In this document: one piece after another, positions 13,080 to 26,700 of the stretch
Layout of the letters: each line of letters begins with the position of its first letter
Position numbering within the stretch: the stretch's first letter is position 1
Assembly: GCF_901933205.1 (NCBI RefSeq)
Contig: NC_044600.1
Coordinates: 10,392,501-10,456,500, forward strand
Source of the DNA: Camarhynchus parvulus
Taxonomy: Eukaryota; Chordata; Aves; Passeriformes; Thraupidae
Direction: 5' to 3'
DNA: 64,000 nucleotides
Made by a program: the position numbers and the translations under genes
Notes under the pieces: model-generated
Told to the model about the DNA's origin: nothing
Seen by the model: the letters and a program-made list of their open reading frames with translations, nothing else
The model's database searches: none

Positions 13080-14628
13080 TTAAATAAGAACTGTTTGTCT
13101 TTACCCACTCCCCAAAGCCCTTTAGGAGCTAAGACAACAGATGTTTGTCACTACAGCCAGTCACATGCTCCAATTTCACTCTGGTGAACATATTTTGGAA
13201 ACAAGCTAATGAGGTGATCTACAAGAAATGAGTTTGGTCCCCTTTGGCTAATATTTCATTACTGATGTCATTTACCTTCTATCATTAGGCAGAAACTACC
13301 TGTAATTACTTTATCCTCTAGAAAGAAATACAAAAATTATAAACAATATTCTCTACAAATGTGTCTAAAAAGTAAGATTTGCAAAAGTGTCTCTAGTTCT
13401 TCATAACAACAAAATTGAGAAATCAGATATTCAAAAACTCAATGTTCCCATAAAAATTTGAATTACTTTTCTTTTTATATTTTGTTACATTGTAATATGA
13501 TTTTTTCCCGACTTGGTTCTCTCCTCTACACAATGCTTTCTGGAGCACTGCTTTTACCAAGTTTACCTATCAATCTCTGTAAAAGTTACGCTGATATTTT
13601 CAAGTTTTTTTGACCAGAAGAGTTTGTGACAGATTTAGACTGTTCATTAGAAATTGGAAATGTTCCAAGGATTGAGGCTCCTTTTCCAATTATTTCTAGT
13701 CATTACATTAAAAAAGTAAATTATTTTATTTTATTGACTGTTGTCATCAGGATTCAAAATAAATTTTAATTGTACCACTGAAAGCAGCCGCTATTTTGCA
13801 TTTACTGGCTCAAACTAGACACATTCTCTTCTCCGTAAGCCACAAGATTGAAAAATTACCTGAACTTTCTAAGCACTTTTGTCAAAGTGGAGCCTTTAAA
13901 GCTTTAGGAAGTATTAGAGACAATCTTTAACACCTATTAGTCATGGTGGAGATCCTGTTAAAAAATAAAACCAGGACAGCCTTTACCTAAGATAATTGTT
14001 ATTAAATTAGCTAACAGAATTCTAACAACATTACAGACTGTATGAAAAGACATTTCTAAAAACTTCACACAATTTCAGCTTTAATTAGGCAGCTCATTTA
14101 TGTACTCATCATGGCTAAAAAGACAAAGAAAAACAAGAACTTAAGAAGGAAGACTGAGTGAATCTGTATTCTGGTGTGCTTTCTTTGCTAACGACTTACT
14201 GTGCATTTCTTTAATGGGATATTTTCACATTTACATCTAGTCAGTTAAAAAGAGAATTAAAAGTAGCATCAAACACTACATCCACCCTTTGGACATTCTG
14301 CCAAATTTTGTGATTTTACAAACTCTTTTTTTTTTCTCCAAATGTTTCTTCCTCCTTTGCTGCTGTGTGAAATAATCAGACATAAAACAGATGAACTGAA
14401 AAAGTCTTTCATTTATGATCTAGCTGTCATTTGTAAAAATGGTAGGGTAGACTTATTGGAAGGAAGTATAATGTTTATGTAAAAGCATTAACTTTTAGTT
14501 GGAGATCAAATCATTTTCCATTTATCTGCAATGGGGTTAGAGAAGACTCTTGAAAACAGAATAAAAAATTAATCTTACTGGGACAGTAACTGTGACACTA
14601 CTGAGTGTGATGAACTGAGCTGCAGTTC

Positions 14629-14720
14629 TCACAGAATCACAGAATAGTCTGAGTTGGAAGGGTTCCACAGGGATCAATGAGTCCAACTCTTAAGCAAATA
14701 GCCACACCAGGATAGAACCT
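14629..14720 (-). mobile_element. CR1 LINE 3'-end fragment, antisense on + strand
   Basis: Begins with the inverted 3' terminus 'tcacagaatcacagaat', then 'agtctgagttggaagg', 'gatcaatgagtccaac', 'tcttaagcaaatagcc' and 'accaggatagaacc'. This wording belongs to a CR1 subgroup whose 3' end has 'AGTCTGAGTTGGAAGGGACCC' and 'TTAAGTGAATGGCC', different from the 'TTTGGGTTGG' copies elsewhere in the window. Only about 90 bp survive. Confidence 0.85.
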
Positions 14721-16828
14721 TTTTCCTGAAAGAGAGTAAGCAAAACCAGACCAACACTCAGTTTGTACAGTTTGTGTCTGGTGAGGTCAGACACAACGAG
14801 TTTGCAAAGTCCAGGGGCCAAGATGAGAGAGAGGTGATGGCACCACCAGCTCACCCAGAGCCTGTGTGAGCTCTGTGGTGACCCAAGCCCTGGGGAGCAG
14901 CAGCCTTTAGGAGAGCACAGAATGGCTGAACCAGCAGGCAAACCATAAAATCAGCACTGCAAAGTTCAGGTCCTATCAGCATTTCCCCTTACTCATGTTT
15001 TTCTCAAGATTTTTTTATTTTTTAACTGGGGTATTTGGTTTAATGCCATATAAAATAATTACTTTTAAAAATGGTAGATTAGCATGGCCTAAATGTTCCT
15101 CTGTTTGGAACCCGCTGCTCTACTGGTAACTGAAGATGCACAAAACACCACAGAATCAGTCTGTGTGCCTAGAAACAAAATTCCTAAAAATCACCCTCAG
15201 TCACTCCCACATGAAGACATCCAAAGATGTGACTCAGAAACATGACAGTTATGACTCAGCAAACTCCAGTTTGTGACACAGCACTTTGGGACAGTCACAG
15301 CTCTGGAAATAATAATATTTTAAGTTATACTCAGACCCTTAAGATCTGTCCTGGACTAAGCAGTCATGAAAGGAAATAAATTATCAGTAACAATCAATGG
15401 CTATTGCAGGTATTCTACAGACCTCTAAAATATTTACATTCTCCCTTACTTCCTCTGCACTGCACAGCTCAGAGAGTTTGTTGTTGTGAGCTATGCAGCA
15501 GTAGGGAACGTGGACAAATGGCTTCCACATAATGAAATCAGTTACTTAAACTAAAGCAAATGACAATGTTATATGAAATAAATGGGATAGATTGACTGAT
15601 TGATTTACTGAAGAAATGATGAGATATTAACTGCTTATACTAAGAAGACATTTTAACACAGCTCATAAGATTGCCAATTAAAAATACATTTGCAAAGCAA
15701 AAGAAAGGGAATAAGAAGTGAGTACCTCTGGATAAATGAAATTTATCAAGCAAAATTGAAATCGATTAACAATTAGTAATACTCTAGGACTTAATAAACT
15801 TGTGCTTAGGATGATGAAAATAACCAACATAGTTTCCATAAATTTAAATTCCAACCTTGGGCAGACACCCTAAAGTGAATAAGGCTTCACAAGTCTACTT
15901 TTATAATATCTAAAATTACATCTATATCATTTGATAGAATGCACAACAGCTAAGAAAGTAACATGAGAATTTATTATAAATGGCTCAAGTCAGGTTAGAT
16001 TTAAATACTTCTAATAGGCAAGAATGAAAATAATCTCAATTTAACTTCATTAATTTATGTAGTCCTAAAATAGAGCCTCTCTAGAGCCTTCTAAGCTATC
16101 AACTTTTACACCTAAATAAAAGAGCTAGAGTTCTTTTTAATAATAAAGTTTTAGTTCATCCTCTGTCATTATTTACAAGCTTCTATCTTAAAGTTTTCAA
16201 GTTTGACAGTCATCCAGTTTGATATCAAATGAAATAAGACCCTTGGATTTATAAATATCAGCAATAATTGTACAATTATTTTTCAGTGTGTTTTTCATTT
16301 TTTCTGGTTCATTACAAACCTTTTCACATAATAATATTCTTACCCCTCATCTTTATTCCCTTCTACATGCATATGAAGATCATATCTTTGATAATTCATT
16401 TCCTTCGGGTGTTACTACCATTAAATGCATAATAAAGTCAATAATAAATGAACTCTAAACTGCAGGCCCTTTGCATCTTTGCAGTTTTTCTAACACAGTA
16501 TGGATTCCAGTAAATATTTCTTTTATGTTTTTCACATTTTTGAATGAAGTCTGAAGGGAACTCGGTCTTAGTGACACAACTGAGTGTACACCTATAGTAA
16601 AGATTTATGTTGCCATATAAAATTGCCTTCCTGATTTACAGAACATCTCTGTATCCTCTTCACAGCAGCTCCGAGACTTTACTCTTTTCATACAGTCGAA
16701 GAGTGGATTGAGTAGGGTGAAACTACGAAACCAGAAATTTAAGCTTTAAATACTTCATCATATGAGCTTTTGTAAAACAAGGGGCAGAGCAGGCAGATGT
16801 GGAAAGCTTACAATAAGTTATTACTGAA
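14721..16828. other. Unique AT-rich sequence without recognisable gene
   Basis: No recognised coding or repeat content. It contains the 18-bp palindrome at 16263-16280. An 83-codon minus-strand open frame at 14690-14941 begins in GC-richer sequence and runs into the CR1 copy; no domain is seen. Confidence 0.55.
16263..16280. repeat. 18-bp perfect AT-rich palindrome
   Basis: aataattgtacaattatt equals its own reverse complement. It is built of AATTGT/ACAATT half-sites around a central GTAC. Because the region is AT-rich, chance occurrence is more likely than for the GC-containing palindromes elsewhere in the window. Confidence 0.6.
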
Positions 16829-17050
16829 TTATCGAATCATTTGGGTTGGAAAACCCTCTAAGATCATCAAGTCCAGCTGTTAACCCAGCACTACCATGCC
16901 CACCAGCTAACCTTGTCCCCAAGTGCCACTTCTACACTTCATTTGCGTGCAAGGGCAGTGATGCCACAATTTCCTTGGGCAGCTGTACCAACCCTCACAA
17001 CCCTTTCAGTGAGGAAATTTTTTAAAATATCCAGTCTAAATTTATGCAAG
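16829..17050 (-). mobile_element. CR1 LINE 3'-end fragment, antisense on + strand
   Basis: Reads along the inverted CR1 3' end for about 220 bp: 'gaatcatttgggttggaaaa', 'taagatcatcaagtccagc', 'gttaacccagcacta', 'gtccccaagtgccac', 'tctacac', 'tccttgggcagctgtacca', 'caaccctttcagtgagg', 'aaatatccagtctaaattta'. It is the best-preserved of the minus-strand copies. 5'-truncated, non-coding, inactive. Confidence 0.93.
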
Positions 17051-19329
17051 TATTTGTATTCAAAATTATGGGAATTGAACATTTGTTCTTAAAATGTTGG
17101 CTAATATCAGATGCCTGACAAATCTCTCACCAGGGGTACACACAGTGTTGTTATTTGCAGTTACTCACATGAGTTTATCTGAAATAGAATAGTACTGTTG
17201 TTAACCAGCTCTACTAATATTTAGTAACCTGTCACTTTCAGTTTGTAGTTGAGGAAGTAAATAGGAAAGAGGGATGTCTAAGCTCTAGAAAGCTGGGAAT
17301 CAAGCTACACAAGTCTATTTTCAAATGGTTCCAAAGCTTTTAATAATACCTTCACAGAGGAAATGGCTTTTTTACAGCCCAGGTCTAACACTGGCACCAG
17401 TGCGCACAGTCTCTGCTCAGCTCCAGCCCCAGTACAGCTCTGGGCTGATAAATGTGTGGGTCCTCCTGGCTGCTATGAGATTAAAGCAATACTCCTACTA
17501 TAGCAATATTCCTACTATAGCAAGATGTTTACAGCCTCTGACAAATTTCCTTTTAGTTGCTGAACTTTCAGAATAATTGCATATATAAACCAAACGCTTT
17601 GCTTATTTATATTCTCATATTTAATGACATAGTGTTGCAGTAACTTCTGAAATTATAATGAATGATCTTTTTAAATTACTATTCCTGCCTATTTTCATTA
17701 TATATGTACTTGATAGAATCAGGCAAAGTAATATAATTTCCTATATATTCAGAAATAATGTTTTTTTCAAAAATGCAATCTGAAGAAAAAAACTCATCTA
17801 TAAACTGTTCCAAAAGCCTTCTTAATTACATTTTTAACTGCAAATGATGTAAAGTCAAGCCATCACAAGATAAATTATATTTATTTTTTCCTATGTCAAA
17901 ATGTTTGGGATTGCAACTGTATTACTCAAAGCATTTTACAAATTTTATGTGTATTTCTGAGCATTTTCAGTTCCTCCATAGGGTTTAGAATTTTGTTTTT
18001 CTCTTACTACCCTTTCTAGCTCTCTATAATTCAGCCTTGATGCAAACTAAGCAACCTGAAGTGGAAGAGTAGGTCCTGTCAAGAGCTGCCCAAATCCATA
18101 GCTGCTTTTTTTAGGCAACCAGCTTGGATGCCATAAGGGCTGCCCATAACATTTTGACACAAAGACTATAAAAAAAATTAATTGATCAGCTACTAATTGA
18201 TATTTGCAGTTACTCCATAACTGTCTGAAACAAATTTAAGATATATTGAGGCAAGTATCACTTTATTCTTTTTTAATCATTAATTTTTGGGGTTTAGTGA
18301 AGGTTATAGGAAAAGTTTTAATAACAGGAAAAAGTATGCCTTTTAATTATTGACCCAGACTATCATAAACTAAATGCCAAATAATACATAAATGCTAATT
18401 TGAACCTACTTTCACTTCCATGCAGAATGCAGGGTAATGAATAACAGACTATCCTCCAAAGAGCAATATACTCTATCACAAATCTGAGCTGCATTTGCTC
18501 CCTTATTTTTAGTCCAAAATATGATTCAAATAAGATATTATTAAATTATAACACCTTAGTCCTTTCCAAGCTAAAGGCACTTAATATGCTGAATTTTAGA
18601 TAGGTTTTTTATATTCTGCCTTTTCCTGCCTTCTTTACTGTATGTTGAGGTATTAAAACTGTCTGCTCCAATTTCCCCTCTGCTTAGGCAGACATGACAG
18701 AGAGATGAAAAAGACCACCTTTCATCTTGAAAAGCTAAACAGACCATAAAAAAGAAACAGTGGAGCTAATAGTGCCTTACTAGTTTACAACATACAGCTA
18801 CTGAACATACACCAAAATGAGAGTGTGTGACATAGCACAAGTCCTGTCAGGTTTCTTCCAGAAAAACTACAACTTCTATTCCTCATATTTTGAGCTTCTA
18901 TTAAACACCATAATAGAAAAGAAATCCTATTAAATTAGTCTCATTAATAAAATTAAAAAAAAAATCCTGAAAGTTTATTCAGTACAGCGAGAGCACCAAT
19001 TTTTAAATTTCAGTCTACTTAAAGTCATTAATCTGGAGTGAGGGGGGGTGGTGGTTTCAAAATACCTTTAATTACTAAAATTTAGACTGAATCAATCTCC
19101 ATTCTCATAGATTTCCATGCTTAAAATTCAATCCTGGCAATACTTTCATGTGTAGCTCTTGTTGTCTTGGAAAATGAGGGAGAATCAGGTTTGGATCTCT
19201 ATACCTAAAGTACTAGATGGCATATCTCTATTTGCAGGTGGAATTTGAGGTTGCAATATGTAATCCTAGAGACTGTTGCACCATAGATAACATAATTTGT
19301 GGGGGAAAAGGAAAATAAAACAGTTTTTG
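17051..19329. other. Unique AT-rich sequence with one short tandem duplication
   Basis: No gene or transposon is recognised. The tandem 17-mer at 17486-17519 is listed separately. A G-rich 'gtgagggggggtggtgg' patch occurs at about 19038. Confidence 0.55.
17486..17519. repeat. Two tandem 17-bp units
   Basis: gcaatactcctactata at 17486-17502 is followed directly by gcaatattcctactata at 17503-17519, with one mismatch (C to T). A simple local slippage duplication. Confidence 0.85.
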
Positions 19330-19365
19330 CATAGATTTTTTGGGTTGGAAAAGACCTTGAAGATC
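19330..19365 (-). mobile_element. Very short CR1 3'-end remnant, antisense on + strand
   Basis: Only about 36 bases match the inverted CR1 terminus ('tttgggttggaaaagacctt' with one base changed, then 'gaagatc'). The match stops at a CA dinucleotide run (19366-19378). Its loss of downstream sequence at a CA run suggests truncation by deletion or repeat expansion. Confidence 0.7.
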
Positions 19366-20690
19366 GACACACACACACAAAGAGGAGACTACTTTCCAGA
19401 CAGTTTGGGACAAATGACTTTTGCCACCACAGAGCAGGAGTGACACTACTGCATGTCTTCAGGCCTTCTGCATAACTGGGAAATGGCTGATAGGACGCCA
19501 TGAAAGCCAAGCTCTGAGCTATCAGTTTGCACATAGCCAAAAGGCTGATTTTGTTCACCCTCATACAACTTCACGAGAAATTCTGAGGCATTAGTAACAC
19601 CAAAGGTAAATGAAATTATTTCAGATCAGAAAAAAAAAGCACTTGAAAAGGCTCATTGCACTAAATGAATTGGCATTCCAGCCTGTATCAGCTGGAACAG
19701 GTTCCACAAGGAAACAGCCCAAAGCACAGACACCAGAGGGCTGCTCCATGGATTGGCGTCATGGAATCACAACTTGTGTCCCTGAATGCAGCATTAGCCC
19801 AACCCCACACTCTGGGACACACTGAGCTGCACCACCAAACAGCTGCACCGGAGAGAAGGGGTGCACTGAGCTCTTCTTCAAGCTTAAAAAGTAGTTTGAT
19901 AACTTTTCCTCAGAGCTTTTGCCATTAATGGTTACTGAGCCTATTTCCCCTCGAGTGCCCAGCAGAGCCTTGGCAAGGCTCAATGGCAGCTGGTGCCTTG
20001 GGGCTGGGGAAATCTCCTGCCGTTTCTGGAGAGCTGCTGACAGCAGCACAGCTGATTTTATGTGAGATATTTGCATTCCTTTTATGCTAACAGCTCACTT
20101 TTAATGTTGTGGAAATCAAACATTGCAAGACAGAATAATCAAGCCACATCTCCCTAAGTAAGACACTCAGTTAATTACCCTTTTCCACAGAGGTGAAAAC
20201 AGTGGTGGCCTCAGATACCTCTGTAAAGCAAGAGAACATAAGCAATAATTTGAAACAAGTGACTATTTCAAATATACTTATTTTAGGTGTCAACTGGTGG
20301 GAAATTTACTATATAATTGTTGAGGTGGTTTTTCGGACTGAGAAGATCATTACTTAGTGAAACAGTTCTCCTACATTGATAATAAAGGGGGGAAAAGTTT
20401 CACTTAGGAAACTTGGAACACTTTCCTACAAGCTCATTTTGACCCCATGTTGGTGGTTATGGCAACATGTTCCAGAATTTTCTCTCATATAATGTGGAAC
20501 AATCAAGACAAGTTATTTTTCTGCACTGCAAAAGCAAATAGAAGAAGTCAGCTCCTGGTCTGCATTCCACAAGCTGCTTATCTGGACGACATGATAGGGA
20601 GAATTTTCCTTTTAATTAGCAAGTGAGAAGTGCTAATATGAATATGCTGACATAGGATAAAAATCTACCCATCCCATGTTGTACAATGAC

Positions 20691-20712
20691 ATATATATAT
20701 ATATATATATAT
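20691..20712. repeat. (AT)11 microsatellite
   Basis: Eleven uninterrupted AT units. It forms part of a short open frame (20676-20888) whose N-terminal YIYIYIYI run is simply the translated repeat. Confidence 0.95.
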
Positions 20713-23700
20713 TTTCAGCCTACTCTGAGAGTCAACTTAAAAGGCAAGAGACTCTAATAAAGACTGATGTGGTCTCTATGTCATACAAAGGACAATGTAT
20801 AGCAGAAAGAGGAGCAAAAATAAGTAGAGTAATCAAGGTGATTACATATACAACTGTTTTGCATTCAGCCTCTTTTCCTGCCTTATAATGCACTCACCCA
20901 CCCATGCTGTCTTCCTGTGCTAAACCCCACTTCAGAAAAACTTACAAAAACAGTAAGAAGAATAAACAAAGAATTTAACTAGCAGACGTGCTAAAAACTT
21001 GCCATGCAATGAGAAACTGATTAAATTAATATATTGATAAAATAGAACTTCATTAATCGTTCAGAGATTGGCCTTTTGAACTAGAAGAGAAATTAGATTT
21101 CAATATATTTCACTAATTAAGGCACAGTAAAAAACCACTGTTTATACCACTGGACATCCAGTTGATGATTTGTTGCATGTTACTTGTGATGACTTGAAGG
21201 AGCTATTCTGCATGGAAAACTTTGCATACAGGCCATGTAAAGAATTCTTCATCAATAAACCCATCTTACCTGCTTACAACCCCTCTAACCTCTGCATGAA
21301 GACTGAGCACTTTGCTCTGACTATTCTTGCAGGGAGCTGTAATAACAGATCTTCCCAACTACTTGGATCAATACCACGAACTTTGGTCTGAATTTCCAGT
21401 GGGAACACACCTTCCTCTCAGCCCTGGAAAGGGAGGGAGCATGATGCCAAGAGCGCCACTGCTATTTTGCAGTGTATTTTCACTGTCTCTCTCTCTAGTC
21501 TCGTGTCACCCCACGCAGCAGACGCGGTCTCCAGATGGATCCTGCAGCTGTGCAGGTTTGGCTCAGGGGTGTGTCAGCTCCTATTTGCTCACAAGTCAGC
21601 CAGCAGGCTCCTGTCACAGGAGCAGGGGAAGGATCAATACAGATGGATGCTAAAAAGAGCAAGTCAGTCTGGGTGGGCCATGGTGCCCATGCACAGCCCT
21701 GTGTGACTATGGGAGTCCCAGTCTGGGCACTGGCTCTTGCTCAGGTTCACCCTCTTACCTGGGGTGCTGGACGGGCAGGATAATAACCAAAAAAAGAATA
21801 ATCAATAATAACCCAAATGAAGACTTTACTGTTTCAGTATTTCATCATTTCTATTGCACTAAATACCAGTAAATTAATATATTTGCATTTTTCTAGATAT
21901 TTTATTTTCATATTCCAGCTCCAAATATTTTAAAATTGTGTGGATTTTACTTTATTAATTCTTTCCTTTTCTGATATTTAAAAATTACATCAGATTTCAA
22001 TGTAAATTATTTTGTTATAATTGAGCACTTCTTTCAGTACATACCGTAATCCACATAATTATTTTGTGTGACCTTACAGAGGCAGGAGGCAGTGATTCTC
22101 AGTGCCCTCCTCAGCCCATTCCAGTACCTCACTCACATTGCAGTGCTCTAAAACTATAAAGTTTAAGATAGTCTCAGGTTACCCTTCAGTACCTATGGTA
22201 GCTACTAATGTTCTTTTGAAATTGTGCTGCTCCACAGGGTTTGTTTTCCTCATATACATAGAGATGACAGCTCTTATCATCTCTCTTGCAATTCTCATTT
22301 ATTGTGAATCTCACTCCTGGGGTGACCAACAGAAAATATCACATTTGATGGTGATTTCATGACTGCAAGATTTTGGGGAAAATTTGAAAATGGAAATCTG
22401 CATTTATCCAAAACATCAATGGATATTCAAGTATTCAGAATACTTTTTAAATAACAATTCTCATTCAAAGGCCATCTCATAGCTTTTAAGATTCAATTCA
22501 CTGTTTTTGAATTCTTACAGCACAAATATCTTCATCACCATTTAAATAAATATGAATGGCCTGTCAGAAAAATATGGTCTGGCTCTAGTTGTTTGGCCTA
22601 GGACTATTTTTGTAGCTAAAATTACAAAGCAATATTTATTTTACAAAATGAATGTATAGATATGAGTGCCCATACTTTACTAGATGTACATATGACAAGC
22701 TGATGGTTATTGCTGGTGTGCCACATCCCCCACAACCCATTCACTTCTCATCTACCCTTTCTCAGTATATTTGTTGATACACATGTTGCATCTAGACTTC
22801 TCATTTGCTCTTCAAAACATAATTGCAAAGCTGAGGAAAAGAAATAAAAAATAATAGCAAAGCTCCAAATGCAGCTATTCAATGCCTAGCAACCTGTGAG
22901 AGACTGAAGGAAAAAAATCACAAATTATCTGCAAGAGGCAGTTGGAACAAGGCTTGGGGTAAACAGACACACAAACAACATGTCAGCCATGATAAAGAGT
23001 GTAAATTTGAACAGATGTCACTTCCAGAGCAGCAGCAGGCAGATTAAACTGAATTGGCTTTGGATGAATTCCAAGGAAGAGTGAGAAAATATGACGCTTT
23101 CGCCTTGAGCACTTACAGAAATGCATTCTCCAGAACCTCTTTTCTTTAGTAATCATAATTGAACCAGGCTAAAAATAGCAAGAATCTTCAAGAAAGGCAG
23201 TTTAAAATAAACTAATTCATTGCCCATACATATTGCTCTCTAAATGTTTCATTCTAAGGTAAAAAGAACAAAAATCCCTGTCTGCTATGAAAAACAGTGC
23301 TAAATGACGAGCCTACAGGTTATGGTAGTTTACAGTAGCAAAAATGTCACCAACATGCCACTTGTGCTTAATGAATCTAGGCCAATACTCTGAAACAAAA
23401 CATAATCTTGCAATCTTCAAGGTAAATCACACTTATTATAAATTTTTTGCTGTATTCCTCATTTCTTGAATAATTCTGGTTGCCCCTGCTTTGTGCATGT
23501 GTTTTAAATCACTGCTCATTCTAACTTGCATATTTCAGTTTATCATGCATAATGTACCCCAGCAGGAACAGTGGGAATACAGAGCTCTGAACACCTGAGG
23601 CAAGGAATAACAGAAATATCTATCTGGATTTCCCCTAAAAACATTCTAAACAAACTTCATCCTCTAATTCTGGTCATTTACATCATTATTACACTTTCCA

Positions 23701-26700
23701 AAGTCCTAAAGATGGACCAATTGCATCTCTGTCTGTAGCACATGAGATTGTCTGTTGGGTTTTGTTTTGCTTTTGATGCATTTTTTTTTCCCTGGGACTG
23801 CAATGTCTCGGCTTTGAATGCTAAAAAATGAAATGAAACTTTATTCCAGTGGTCACAATGTTAATAAGGAAATTCCCAGAAAAGTTCTCACTTATTCCAT
23901 TTAGAAGTGTACAATTATCTCATGAATTTTAAATCATAACACTAGTAGAAATAAATGCCAATAAATGTCACCTCTCTGTGTTTCCACACGCTAAAATTGA
24001 GAAAATTATATCTAATCCCCATAAATAATTAATTTATCATAATCAGCACCATTATTAACTTTCGCTGTTAGACAAAAAAAGGAAAACAACACTTTGAGAA
24101 GTGGCAAAATAAAGGAATAAATTGCAGAGGTAGATTATGAAACCACGTGAATTTTCAATTATTATCACTGAAATGTACTCCACCATGTGACCTTTAGATC
24201 CTTGAAAATACCTGCTTTCAGTATGGCCCACAGAACAGCACGAGTATTTTCATGAAAGCAAAATGAATGACAAGTCATTACCTCTCAAATTAATTAATAT
24301 CAGCTCTCCTAGTTAATACTAAGCTCCATGTGGAAGAGATAAAAATCACACACTTTGTTTAATATTCACAACAGATGCCATCTCCTCACATTTGAATAGA
24401 GTTTCATACTTGTAAGTCAGTATTTCAAGCTGAAACACTGCAGGTTTTTTAAGTCAATAATACAAGCCTACGAAATTAAAATGCACTACTTGTGTGAAAC
24501 ACAACAAAATCATTGTTTGTTTATCTTTAAGGTGATAATAAAAAAGATTAATGATACTGCTGTATAATGAAACAATCTGCCACAAGGCAAGCTGCAGAAT
24601 ATAGAGTGAGGCTCTAGCGAAAATACCGTGGAAAGCTTCAGTTTTCTTCCAAACACGTTAAGAAGTCCCTTTTATTACCAGGTGACATTTTTACATTTAA
24701 AAGAGAGTTGATTTTCATGTGGTTCTTAAAGGTCAAACAGTTAATCTACCTCTGTAAGGAGAGCGTATTCCTCTGAAGAGATTTCTGGGGGACATCAAAT
24801 CAATAAGAGTCAGACTCAAAAAGAATAACATCTTTGCCTGTTCTCAAGGCAAAAGCTTATACCAATCCTAAAGAAATTGGATCCAGCTCATGAAAAAATC
24901 AGTCATCATGCAGCAAGCAATAAAAAGTAACAACCTTTAGAGTAGAACAGAGATGTAAAAGATTTTTATATCAATAATTCTGAAGAAAAAACCCTATTCA
25001 GAATGGAATCTGGAAAAGTATTGGTTTCATCATATGTGCTCCCTTTGCTTTTGCATTTCTAAGTGGTAAAAACACTAAGAGAGTGAAAAGTGGAACCCGC
25101 CACAGTCTTGTACACTGGAATGTTCAACAGTGTGTTCTTCATCCCTCTCTGATGTGACACACACACCCTGTTGCTTCTGCTGGAGACAGGAGAGACAAAA
25201 AGGGAGCCCAATGAGAAAAGCACAGGTCAAGCTGTACACTGCAGCTTTGCTCAGTTTACCCAGCCCATTTTTCATCTTCCTGAGGAAAGTGCCATTTGCC
25301 TGCGCACAATGGTTTGAGAAGGGTTCATTGGGGGTGCCTCAAATGAGAGTAAAATACTCAATTCTGGAAATTGTAATTTCAAAAATATTTTTGGGTTTAA
25401 AAGTCAGAAAGGCTACTTCTGAATGTGCGGTTTTAAAATGAGATTCAAAAGAACTGGTGCTCTGTTTCTGGCTCAGGACCTTGTATAAGAATTTTTGGTG
25501 TCAGTTTCCCATTTAGACCATGACAAGAATAATACCTTTTTTTAGTCTTTTCAACAGATCAGGAACTGTTCAAGACATGACTGTGCCAAGATAGAAATTG
25601 CATATATAAATATATACACACAAGTAGCTTTAATATCCTGATCTCACTTAAAGCTACCAGGCAACTCTACAGCACAAATGGAAAACTGCAAAAAATAAAC
25701 TCAGGTTTCGACCTTCACTATATGTGCAAAAGACTCCTGTGCTTGAAAGGAAAGGAGGGTTGAGAATTACATAGGAATATTGAACCTTCCATGAGGACTG
25801 CTCTTTAATGTCTTTCTGCAGGTACAAAACAGCACTGGCTATGATGACTTTGCTTCTAAAGAAAATAAAAAAATATACAGAGAAAGGAGACTGAAAAAAA
25901 TTCAAAAGTTAGAGAATGGTAAGAGAGGAAGTGAGAACAAAAATTCAGTGAAATCCATAACTACAAGATTACATTATACAAGCAGCATTTCGTATGATTA
26001 TTTAATTTGTTGGAAAGTAATTATTCAATTGATAAAACAAAACAATAGAGCTGCTTGACCTGTATCATGTCTTGAGGAATTCACCTTGACACCGACATTG
26101 TCATTTCTATCTGAGTTTTATATTGAAGCTATGGTACATACATTTTTAATTTTCATTCCAACTTCAGCTAATCTAGGATAAATCTCAATCATTACTTTGC
26201 CTAGCTTGCTTTCAAATCCAGGAATAAAAAATCCATAGCCTATAGGCTTTGATGCTTTTTGTTTGTATGATAACTGCTTTTAATTACCATTTTGTTTGCC
26301 AAGTCTCTTCAATGAAATTTAAAATGCAATTATTTTCCACTCAAACACACAGTAATTTGAATGAATTATATTTTGATGTAATTAAGGTAAAACTAATCAT
26401 TATATATAAAACATCTTATAACATTTCCTGACAATACATTATTATTACAATTTATCTTTGAATTCTCATTTCATTCATCATTCATTTTGAAACTGTTTAC
26501 AAGGTGCAGACAGATTGGAAGAAAATTGTGTTTTCCTCGTATGTCCTCCCCATACACACCACTCCATTAAATAACTACCCTACACTTCAGTCCTGCTGCA
26601 GGCTCAGCCCAAAGCAGGAACCAGGTTTATAGAGGTCTGAAACCTGAGCTAACAAAGGACTGTGAAAAAGGTGTGGGGGAAAGAGACCCCAGATTCCAGG

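Larger units (their letters stand above)
9198..14628. other. Unique AT-rich sequence with small repeats and palindromes
   Basis: No gene is recognised. There is a short (ATT)n run near 10192-10206, T/G-rich text near 11140-11162 and 12880-12902, and A/C-rich text near 11958-11985. Two perfect palindromes, 12086-12101 and 13060-13079, are listed separately. Open frames are all under 95 codons and share no family signature. Confidence 0.55.

Noticed and set aside
21327..21783. Several overlapping frames (79-108 codons) suggesting a small gene or CpG island
   Set aside because: Three frames are open over the same GC-richer DNA and CpG count is low; there is no promoter or domain evidence.
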